DNA from: ZC4RG20 sp035760685
GTDB taxonomy: Bacteria > Pseudomonadota > Gammaproteobacteria > Steroidobacterales > Rariloculaceae
DNA length: 10,193 nucleotides
Assembly: GCA_035760685.1 (NCBI GenBank)
Contig: DASTSM010000384.1
Location: 1 to 10,193 of the forward strand
Reading direction: 5' to 3'
Made by a program: the position numbers and the translations under genes. Below the pieces are notes generated by a model. The model saw nothing but the letters and a program-made list of their open reading frames with translations, was not told where the DNA came from and searched no databases. Within the stretch, counting starts at the first letter, position 1, and every line of letters starts with the position of its first letter. This document shows, piece after piece, positions 1 to 5,433 of the stretch.

Positions 1-335
1 AGCGCGGGCGTCTGGAGCACGTCGACGACGTCGGCGACCTCATCGAGCGGCGTATCCTCGTGCACGTCGGTCAGGACGGCGACGCCGAGCTCGCGCTTGA
101 CGCGCTCGAGCGCCTCGAGACCCTGCCCGAGCCCGAGCCCCCTGAAGCTCCCGAGCGACGAGCGGTTCGCCTTGTCGAACGAGGCCTTGAAGACGAACGG
201 CATCCGGCGCTTCTCGGCGATGCGCTTCAAGCGCTCGGCGATGGACAGCACGAGCGACTCGCTCTCGATGACGCAAGGGCCGGCGATCAGGAATAGAGGG
301 CTCGACGGGCTCGCCTCGAAGCCCGCGAGCTTCAT
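1..335 (-). CDS. kdsA: 3-deoxy-8-phosphooctulonate (Kdo-8-P) synthase, N-terminal 111 residues, cut by window edge
   Basis: KdsA condenses phosphoenolpyruvate with arabinose-5-phosphate to give Kdo-8-phosphate, the precursor of the Kdo sugars of the lipopolysaccharide inner core, in the cytoplasm. I translated the minus strand from the ATG at 335-333. Visible family motifs are IAGPCVIES (residues 17-25), KASFDKANRSS (50-60), SFRGLGLGQGL (63-73), LTDVHE (88-93) and VVDVLQTPA (103-111). Cys21 stands where the metal-dependent class has its metal-binding Cys; E. coli and Pseudomonas have Asn there. I therefore infer a metal-dependent, Xanthomonas/Betaproteobacteria-like enzyme. The start codon overlaps the pyrG stop as ATGA (335-332) and no Shine-Dalgarno is visible, so translation is probably coupled to pyrG. 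The reading frame is intact to base 1; the remaining roughly 60% of the barrel lies outside the window. The related DAHP synthase family is excluded by the KASFDKANRSS motif. Confidence 0.95.
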   Translation of the reverse strand, partial: MKLAGFEASPSSPLFLIAGPCVIESESLVLSIAERLKRIAEKRRMPFVFKASFDKANRSSLGSFRGLGLGQGLEALERVKRELGVAVLTDVHEDTPLDEVADVVDVLQTPA

Positions 336-1978
336 GCTCGGGCGGCCCGGGGTAGCTTCAGCCCTTGGCATGCCCGCGCCGCCGTGATGAAGCTCGTGAA
401 GAGCGGATGGCCGTCGCGGGGCGTCGACGTGAACTCGGGATGGAACTGCGAGGCCAGGAACCAGGGATGATCGGGCAGCTCGATCATCTCGACGAGACCG
501 TCGGGCGAGAACGCCGAGAACACGAGCCCGGCGCGCCGGAACCTCTCGAGGTACGTGTTGTTGAACTCGTAGCGGTGGCGGTGGCGCTCGTGGATCACGT
601 CCTTGCCGTACACGGCGTGCGCGAGCGTCCCCTTCTCGATCAGACAGGGCTGAGCGCCGAGGCGCATCGTGCCGCCAAGATCCGAATCGGCCGAGCGCGC
701 TTGCGTGACGCCGCTCTGATCCATCCACTCCGTGATCAGCGCGATGACCGGATCGGGCGTCGCGCGGTTGAACTCGGTCGAGTTCGCCTTCGGAAGGCCG
801 AGCACGCTCCGCGCGAACTCGATGATCGCGACCTGCATGCCGAGGCAGATGCCGAGGTAGGGCACGCGCTTCTCGCGCGCGAACTTGACGGCCTGAATCT
901 TGCCTTCGATGCCGCGCTCTCCGAAGCCGCCCGGCACGAGGATCGCGTCGACCTCGTTGAGACGGCCCGTGCCGTGCTTCTCGATGTCCTCGGACTCGAC
1001 GTAGTCGATGTTGATCCGAGTGCGGGTCTGAATGCCCGCATGGAGCAGCGCCTCGGACAGCGAGAGGTAGGAGTCCCTGAGATCGACGTACTTGCCGGCC
1101 ATCGCGATCGTGACCTCGGCCTCGGGATGGGCCTTGGCGTCGACGACGGTCTGCCACTCGGAAAGATCGGCCGGCGGCACGTTGAGGCGCAGCTTGTCGA
1201 CGACGATGTCGTCGAGGCCCTGCGCCTTCAGCATCAGAGGAATCTTGTAGAGGTCGTCGACGTCGACGGCCGAGATGACGGCCCGCGTCTCGACGTTCGT
1301 GAAGAGCGCGATCTTCGCGCGCTGCTCCGACGGCAAGGGCTGCTGCGAGCGGCAGACGAGAATGTCGGGCTGAATGCCGATCGAGCGCAGCTCCTTGACC
1401 GAATGCTGCGTCGGCTTCGTCTTGATCTCCGACGAGGTCGAGAGATACGGCACGAGCGTCAGATGAATGTAGAGCGTACGGTCCCGTCCGAGCTCGACCC
1501 CCATCTGGCGGATCGCCTCGAGAAACGGCAGCGATTCGATGTCGCCGACGGTGCCGCCGATCTCGACCATGCAGACGTCCGCATCCTCGGCGCCGCGCAG
1601 CACGCAGCGCTTGATCTCGTCCGTGATGTGCGGGATGACCTGCACCGTCGCGCCGAGATACTCGCCCCGGCGCTCCTTCGCGATGACGTTCGAGTAGATG
1701 CGGCCCGTCGTGAAATTGCTGTTGCGGCCGGTCTTGCTGCGCACGAAGCGCTCGTAGTGGCCGAGGTCGAGGTCCGTCTCCGTGCCGTCCTCGGTCACGA
1801 AGACCTCGCCGTGCTGAAAGGGGCTCATCGTGCCCGGATCCACGTTGATGTAGGGATCGAGCTTCATGAGCCTGACCCGGAGGCCCCGCGCCTCCAGGAT
1901 CGCGCCGAGGCAGGCCGAGGTGATGCCTTTGCCGAGCGACGACACCACGCCACCGGTAATGAAAATGAATCGCGTCAT
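332..1978 (-). CDS. pyrG: CTP synthase (glutamine-hydrolysing)
   Basis: PyrG converts UTP to CTP using ATP and ammonia from glutamine, the last step of de novo pyrimidine nucleotide synthesis, in the cytoplasm. The product is 548 residues, close to the 545 of E. coli. The N-terminal synthetase domain (about 1-267) opens with FITGGVVSSLGKG (6-18), carrying the P-loop, and has DLDLGHYERF (70-79) and EIGGTVGDIES (139-149). The C-terminal class I glutamine amidotransferase domain (about 288-540) has PGGFGERG (349-356), nucleophile Cys378 in GICLGMQ, and His513/Glu515 in QFHPEFTSTP, so the catalytic triad is complete. ATG at 1978 starts right at the conserved N-terminus and has a weak AGGCGGG upstream. 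The stop overlaps the kdsA start. A 258-bp gap separates it from tilS, so it probably has its own promoter. CTP is also the co-substrate for activating Kdo, which fits the pairing with kdsA. Confidence 0.98.
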   Translation of the reverse strand: MTRFIFITGGVVSSLGKGITSACLGAILEARGLRVRLMKLDPYINVDPGTMSPFQHGEVFVTEDGTETDLDLGHYERFVRSKTGRNSNFTTGRIYSNVIAKERRGEYLGATVQVIPHITDEIKRCVLRGAEDADVCMVEIGGTVGDIESLPFLEAIRQMGVELGRDRTLYIHLTLVPYLSTSSEIKTKPTQHSVKELRSIGIQPDILVCRSQQPLPSEQRAKIALFTNVETRAVISAVDVDDLYKIPLMLKAQGLDDIVVDKLRLNVPPADLSEWQTVVDAKAHPEAEVTIAMAGKYVDLRDSYLSLSEALLHAGIQTRTRINIDYVESEDIEKHGTGRLNEVDAILVPGGFGERGIEGKIQAVKFAREKRVPYLGICLGMQVAIIEFARSVLGLPKANSTEFNRATPDPVIALITEWMDQSGVTQARSADSDLGGTMRLGAQPCLIEKGTLAHAVYGKDVIHERHRHRYEFNNTYLERFRRAGLVFSAFSPDGLVEMIELPDHPWFLASQFHPEFTSTPRDGHPLFTSFITAARACQGLKLPRAARA

Positions 1979-2016
1979 AGCCCGCCTATCTCGGCAACGT
2001 GAAGTCGTGTCGGAAA

Positions 2017-2055
2017 CCTGGGCCGCCCCTTCCCAGGCGATCCGGCCGTCGGCCG
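2017..2055 (-). promoter_or_regulatory. Two tandem hairpins in the presumed pyrG 5' leader
   Basis: Going toward pyrG, the first hairpin pairs CGGCC with GGCCG around a 3-base loop (2043-2055). The second pairs CCTGGG with CCCAGG around a 9-base loop (2017-2037) and gains a G-U pair in RNA. Both stems are perfect. The second is followed by only three T residues on the minus strand, so it is a poor intrinsic terminator. They lie 38 to 77 bases before the pyrG ATG. They may stabilise or regulate the leader, or be chance pairing in GC-rich DNA. I recognise no known riboswitch. Confidence 0.3.
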
Positions 2056-2072
2056 AAGACGTCGACGGTCGG

Positions 2073-2100
2073 TGTAGACGGTGCTACAAACTACCAAAAG
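2073..2100 (-). promoter_or_regulatory. Candidate pyrG-kdsA promoter overlapped by an inverted repeat
   Basis: On the minus strand this AT-richer patch has an extended -10 match, TGGTAGTTT (2096-2088), placing a start point near 2081 and a leader of roughly 100 bases. An alternative pair, TTTTGG and TACACC with a 17-base spacer, is also possible; neither has a good -35 match. A perfect inverted repeat, TGTAG-N6-CTACA (2073-2088), would lie across the start point, a usual place for a repressor operator. Its arms are 11 bases apart centre to centre, one helical turn, which suits a dimeric repressor. The TGTA/TACA arms recall BlaI/CopY-type operators, but no such regulator is in the window. Confidence 0.35.
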
Positions 2101-2108
2101 TGGCTCGG

Positions 2109-2177
2109 CCCGGCCAGTCCGACCGGGTGCGCATGCGTGCTTCGCACGTGCCGCCCGCGTGCGCGAGCGGCGCACGC
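2109..2177 (-). terminator. Cluster of three hairpins after tilS, possible transcription end
   Basis: Starting 59 bases after the tilS stop there are three hairpins on the minus strand. The first is a perfect 8-bp stem, GCGTGCGC/GCGCACGC, with a 5-base loop (2157-2177). The second is a 5-bp stem CGTGC/GCACG with a 3-base loop (2136-2148). The third is a 7-bp stem including one G-U pair in RNA, with a 5-base loop (2109-2127), followed at some distance by TTTT (2099-2096). None has a T-tract immediately after the stem, so a classical intrinsic terminator is not shown. They may block 3' exonucleases or act with Rho. Confidence 0.3.
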
Positions 2178-2236
2178 TCTGTCATGCGCAAGCGAACGCG
2201 CAGATCGTGCGCGGGTGCGTGGCGAGACTCGCGGGC

Positions 2237-3694
2237 TCAGCGAATCGCGGGATGATCGTCCCAGCGCACTCGCCAGCGGCGCTCCGTCGGCGGCGCCGCC
2301 GGCAAATCCGCGCTGACGGCGAGATCCGCGACTGCGACGAGCCGATCGCGCCAATAGAGCAGCGGAACGCGATCGCGCATCCACGGCACGATGCCCTGCT
2401 CCTGAAACCAGACCTTGAGCTTGCGGTGATGCGCGCTTCCCTCGGGCCTGAAGCGTTCGCCGCCGCGCCGAAAGCGCACCTCGAGGCCCTCCTGCACGAC
2501 CGAGTCGGGCAGTCCGGACTCCCGCGCGCGCTCGAGCGAGAGGCGGCCCTCGGGTCCGGTCCACGGCTGCGACGACGAAAGCCGCGAGGCGGCCGTAGGC
2601 GCCGGCGCCGCGTGTTGCGACGGCGAGAGCCGCGCGTCTTGCGGCGCGGAAAGCGCCGACGCCTCAGTCCGCGCGAGCGCGCGCGGCGCGAGCACGCCCG
2701 GCGGGAACGCGGCCGGCGCGAGCACGTGCAGCCGGCCGCGATGAACGCGCGCCTCGCCGCCCGGCCAGCGCACGCAGAGCCGCGCATCGGCACGCGCCGA
2801 GCGCAGAGCTTCCGCGAGCGTCTCGAGCTGGCGCGCCGTCGGCATCGACGCGCCCGCCGCGCGGATCGCATGCCGCAACGCGTTTCTGCGTCGCGCGGGA
2901 GAAAGGGCCGCAATCGCGGCGGCGCTCGGCCGGTCCGCCCCGCCGCACGAGGCGAGGTCCGCTTCCGCCGCCGCCGCGAGAATCTCCTCGGCGTCGGCCG
3001 CGGATTCCGCGAGCCGCGCGGCCGCGAGCGCGGCATGGGGCCAGCGCCGCCGCAGCGGCGGCAACACCTCCGCGCGCAGATAGTTGCGATCGTAGTCGAG
3101 CGCTCGATTCGATGGATCCTCGAGCCACGCGAGGCCCCACCGCTCCGCCTGCGCTCGGATCGCGGCGCGCTCGACGCCGAGCAGCGGGCGCGCAAGGAAG
3201 CCGGGCTCGAGCCGCGCGTGCGGCAGCACGCCGCGAAGGCCCCGGACGCCCGTGCCCCGCACGAGCCGATGCACGAGCGTCTCGAGCTGATCGTCGGCGT
3301 GATGGGCCGTCAGCAGAATCTCGCCGGGCCCGAGCAGCGACGCGAGCGCGGCGTAGCGCGCCTCGCGCGCCGCCGCCTCGAGCCCGGCGCCGCCCGCGCG
3401 ATCGACCTCGACGCGCACGCTGCGATACGGCACGCCGAGCGCCGCGGCGAAGGCCGCGCAGCGCCGCTCCCAGCCCGCGGAGTCGGGGTGAAGACCGTGG
3501 TCGACGTGCAGCGCCCGAACGCTCGGCCTCGGCTCGAGCCGCGCAACGCCCGCGAGCAGCACGGTCGAGTCGAGCCCGCCGCTCAGCGCGACGGCGTAGC
3601 GAGGGTCGGTCTCGTGCGACTTCGCCGCGGCCCGCTCGAGCGCGGCGCGCAGCTCGACAAGGAAGGCCTCTGAGGGAAACGGGGCGGCGGGCAT
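2237..3694 (-). CDS. tilS: tRNA(Ile)-lysidine synthase with an extended interdomain linker
   Basis: TilS uses ATP to attach lysine to the wobble cytidine (C34) of tRNA-Ile(CAU), changing both its codon reading (AUA) and its charging. The product is 485 residues, against 432 in E. coli. The N-terminal PP-loop ATPase domain (about 32-215) shows SGGLDST (38-44), HVDHGLHP (63-70), HHADDQLET (131-139), EDPSN (192-196) and RNYLR (203-207). A middle TilS domain covers about 235-325. The C-terminal tRNA-binding domain (about 400-460) shows RFRRGGERFRP (407-417), HHRKLK (422-427), WFQEQGIVPW (429-438) and RVPLLYWRDRLVAVADL (442-458). The extra length is mainly an Ala/Ser/Pro/Gln-rich segment at about 340-385. 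The ATG at 3694 lies 19 bases after the accA stop and has only a weak ribosome-binding site, so it is probably co-transcribed with accA. Confidence 0.96.
   Translation of the reverse strand: MPAAPFPSEAFLVELRAALERAAAKSHETDPRYAVALSGGLDSTVLLAGVARLEPRPSVRALHVDHGLHPDSAGWERRCAAFAAALGVPYRSVRVEVDRAGGAGLEAAAREARYAALASLLGPGEILLTAHHADDQLETLVHRLVRGTGVRGLRGVLPHARLEPGFLARPLLGVERAAIRAQAERWGLAWLEDPSNRALDYDRNYLRAEVLPPLRRRWPHAALAAARLAESAADAEEILAAAAEADLASCGGADRPSAAAIAALSPARRRNALRHAIRAAGASMPTARQLETLAEALRSARADARLCVRWPGGEARVHRGRLHVLAPAAFPPGVLAPRALARTEASALSAPQDARLSPSQHAAPAPTAASRLSSSQPWTGPEGRLSLERARESGLPDSVVQEGLEVRFRRGGERFRPEGSAHHRKLKVWFQEQGIVPWMRDRVPLLYWRDRLVAVADLAVSADLPAAPPTERRWRVRWDDHPAIR
2566..2634 (-). repeat. 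Imperfect 48-bp-spaced duplication inside the tilS linker
   Basis: The 21 bases at 2566-2586 and 2614-2634 match at 18 positions and are exactly 48 bases (16 codons) apart. In the protein they give ARLSPSQ (354-360) and SRLSSSQ (370-376). The repeat lies in the low-complexity linker between the middle and C-terminal TilS domains and keeps the frame. A slippage-type duplication is the simplest explanation for part of the extra length. Confidence 0.5.
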
Positions 3695-3713
3695 GGGCTG
3701 CCGCGCCGGCCGA

Positions 3714-4673
3714 TCAGATTTCCTTGAACGCGCCGTAGCCGTCGAGCTTGCGGCGCCGCGCCGCGACGAGCTCCTCGGGCGTGAAGCGCTGCAACTCGCC
3801 CAAGGCCTGCACGAGGGCGTTTTTGAGCGCTTCGCTCATCGCGGCCGGGTCACGATGCGCGCCGCCGAGCGGCTCCTGGATCACCTCGTCGATGAGGCCG
3901 AGCTTCTCGAGGCGGTCGGCCGTGAGGCCGAGCGCCTCGGCCGCCGTCTCGGCCTTCTCGGCCGTCTTCCAGAGGATCGACGCGCAGCCTTCGGGCGAGA
4001 TCACGGAGTAGATGCTGTACTGAAGCATGAGCATGCGATCGGCCAAGCCGATCGCGAGCGCGCCTCCCGAGCCGCCCTCGCCGATCACGACGCTGATGAT
4101 CGGCACCTTCAAGCCCGCCATCGCGAAGAGATTGCGGGCGATGGCCTCGGCTTGGCCGCGCTCCTCGGCACCGACCCCGGGGTACGCGCCCTTCGTGTCG
4201 ATGAGCGTGATGACCGGCAGGCCGAACTTCTCGGCGAGCTTGATGAGGCGAAGAGCCTTGCGGTAGCCCTCGGGGCGGGCCATGCCGTAGTTGCGCCAGA
4301 CCCGCTCCTTGGTGTCGCGCCCCTTCTGATGCCCCATGACGAGCACGGGCTGGCCTTCGAGACGGGCGAGGCCGCAGACGAGCGAATGATCGTCGGCGTA
4401 CATGCGGTCGCCGTGCAGCTCCTGAAAGCCCGTGAAGCATCGCTCGATGTAGTGGAGCGTGTCGGGCCGCTGCGGGTGGCGCGCGAGCTGCACGATCTGC
4501 CACGACGAGAGGTTCGAGAAGATGTTGCGCGTCAGGGATTCGCTTTTCTTCCGGAGGCGCTCGACCTCCTCGCCGATGTTGACCTCGGAGTCGTCGCCGA
4601 CGAACTTCAGCGCGTCGATCTTCGCCTCGAGCTCGGCGATGGGCTGCTCGAAATCGAGGAATTTGAGGTCCAT
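3714..4673 (-). CDS. accA: Acetyl-CoA carboxylase carboxyltransferase subunit alpha
   Basis: AccA pairs with AccD to form the carboxyltransferase that moves the carboxyl group from biotin on AccB to acetyl-CoA, making malonyl-CoA, the committed step of fatty-acid synthesis. Starting at the ATG at 4673 the product is 319 residues, the same as E. coli, and begins with the conserved LKFLDFEQPIAELEAKID (3-20). Other motifs are QLARHPQRP (62-70), GHQKGRDTKE (114-123), the oxyanion-hole region GAYPGVGAEERGQ (162-174), IGEGGSGGALAIG (197-209), YSVISPEGCASILWK (222-236) and EPLGGAHRDP (267-276). The frame stays open to a GTG at 4718, but that codon lies inside the predicted -10 element and the extra 15 residues are not conserved, so I reject it. 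No strong ribosome-binding site precedes the ATG. accD is not in the window. Confidence 0.97.
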   Translation of the reverse strand: MDLKFLDFEQPIAELEAKIDALKFVGDDSEVNIGEEVERLRKKSESLTRNIFSNLSSWQIVQLARHPQRPDTLHYIERCFTGFQELHGDRMYADDHSLVCGLARLEGQPVLVMGHQKGRDTKERVWRNYGMARPEGYRKALRLIKLAEKFGLPVITLIDTKGAYPGVGAEERGQAEAIARNLFAMAGLKVPIISVVIGEGGSGGALAIGLADRMLMLQYSIYSVISPEGCASILWKTAEKAETAAEALGLTADRLEKLGLIDEVIQEPLGGAHRDPAAMSEALKNALVQALGELQRFTPEELVAARRRKLDGYGAFKEI

Positions 4674-4886
4674 AGGGGCTATGAATTCGCCGTCCGGCGC
4701 ACGGTGACCTGGCCGCACGATACCGCGAGCGCGAACGCCGAGACAAGCGGCCGCGGCGCGGCGATGCGCAATCCGTGATCCATTTCGCTCTACGCGAATC
4801 GGCCGCCGGGAGGCCGGGCGCGGGCGGTCGAGCTTAGGCGTCCGCCGGCGCCCGCGCGCCCGCCGTAGCCCGCGGGCGCTTGGCGC
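4674..4886. other. 213-bp intergenic region between lspA and accA
   Basis: This gap separates the dnaE-lspA block from accA-tilS. It contains the candidate accA promoter (4717-4746), a small perfect hairpin TTCGC-N5-GCGAA (4784-4798) and the 10-base palindrome GCCCGCGGGC just after lspA (about 4868-4877). No T-tract terminator is seen. The only reading frame starting here on the minus strand is 18 codons long (4834-4890) and low in complexity, so I do not call it a gene. Confidence 0.65.
4717..4746 (-). promoter_or_regulatory. Candidate sigma70-type promoter for accA-tilS
   Basis: On the minus strand, TTGTCT (4746-4741) and TATCGT (4722-4717) each match four of six consensus bases and are separated by 18 bases. 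The predicted start point is near 4710, giving a leader of about 37 bases before the accA ATG at 4673. Spacing, position and the gap from lspA support it, but the match is by eye. Confidence 0.45.
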
Positions 4887-5384
4887 TCATGCGTCTCCGA
4901 GATCCCCGCTCTTGCCGATCGCCGAGAGCAGCAAGATCGCGATGCCCGTCATGATCGCCACGTCCGCGACGTTGAAGATGCCCGTGCGCACGGGGCCGAG
5001 ACCGACGTTCAAGAAATCGATGACGGCGCCGCGGAGAAGCCGGTCGAGCCAATTCGATGCGCCGCCCGCGACGAACAGCGCGAGCCCGAGCGACTCCCAC
5101 CGGCTCCACGTACGGCGGAAGGCGAGGAGCACCGCGGCCGCCAAGATCATTCCCGTGCCGACCGTCAGCAAGGCCGTGCGCGCGGCCGGCGGCCATCCGG
5201 CGCCGAGGCTAAGAAACCCGCCCACGTTCTCGGAGTACGTGAGCCTCACGGTGTCCGCGAAGAAGGACCGCGCCGGCTTGCCGGCCAGGGCCGAGGCCGC
5301 GACGTGCTTCGTCACTCGATCGCAGCCGACCGTCGCGAGAACGACGGCGACGAGCGCAAGGCGTGTACCGATCCTTCGCATCAT
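4887..5384 (-). CDS. lspA: Lipoprotein signal peptidase (signal peptidase II), divergent type
   Basis: Signal peptidase II is an inner-membrane aspartyl protease that removes the signal peptide of diacylglyceryl-prolipoproteins. The protein is 165 residues from the ATG at 5384. Numbering from the more upstream ATG (5393), there are four hydrophobic segments at about 9-24, 72-91, 102-112 and 142-158. Family residues are Asp25 (CDRVTK), Asn56 (ENVGGFLS), Asn114 and Arg118 (SNWLDR), and the catalytic aspartates Asp126 (VIDFLN) and Asp144 (FNVAD). I prefer 5384 because GGAGG lies 10 bases before it, while it nearly abuts the ATG at 5393. NVGGFLS and GGASNWLDR differ from the usual NxGAAFS and GGxxGNxxDR patterns, so this is a divergent form. 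The gene starts 49 bases after dnaE and probably belongs to its operon. lspA normally follows ileS, so this may be a second copy. Confidence 0.88.
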   Translation of the reverse strand: MMRRIGTRLALVAVVLATVGCDRVTKHVAASALAGKPARSFFADTVRLTYSENVGGFLSLGAGWPPAARTALLTVGTGMILAAAVLLAFRRTWSRWESLGLALFVAGGASNWLDRLLRGAVIDFLNVGLGPVRTGIFNVADVAIMTGIAILLLSAIGKSGDLGDA

Positions 5385-5433
5385 GAGTCCCATTCCTCCC
5401 CGCTCTCGTCCCGCCCGGACACGCTCTCGCGGC

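Larger units (their letters stand above)
1979..2236. other. 258-bp intergenic region between tilS and pyrG
   Basis: This is the longest gene-free interval in the window. In minus-strand order it holds three GC-rich hairpins just after the tilS stop (2109-2177), an AT-richer patch with a candidate promoter and an inverted repeat (about 2073-2100), and two further hairpins in the presumed pyrG leader (2017-2055). Reading frames here on both strands are short or continue as shadows of the neighbouring genes, with no recognisable product. I read it as a transcription-unit boundary. The sub-features are listed separately. Confidence 0.8.

Noticed and set aside
365..2002. 545-codon plus-strand frame opposite pyrG
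   Set aside because: It is antisense to an intact CTP synthase and has no recognisable domain, only charged low-complexity sequence.
2081..3673. 530-codon plus-strand frame opposite tilS
   Set aside because: Arg-rich shadow of tilS with no motif and no credible ribosome-binding site.
4834..4890. 18-codon minus-strand frame starting with an ATGA overlap at the lspA stop
   Set aside because: Very short, composed of Ala, Arg and Pro in GC-rich DNA, and not recognisable. The overlap alone is weak evidence. Conservation in relatives would be needed to revive it.
5319..5384. Lipobox-like TVGC near the N-terminus of the LspA protein
   Set aside because: The Cys is followed by the Asp of CDRVTK, which fits the conserved first-helix motif of signal peptidase II, and the -3 residue is a poor lipobox match.
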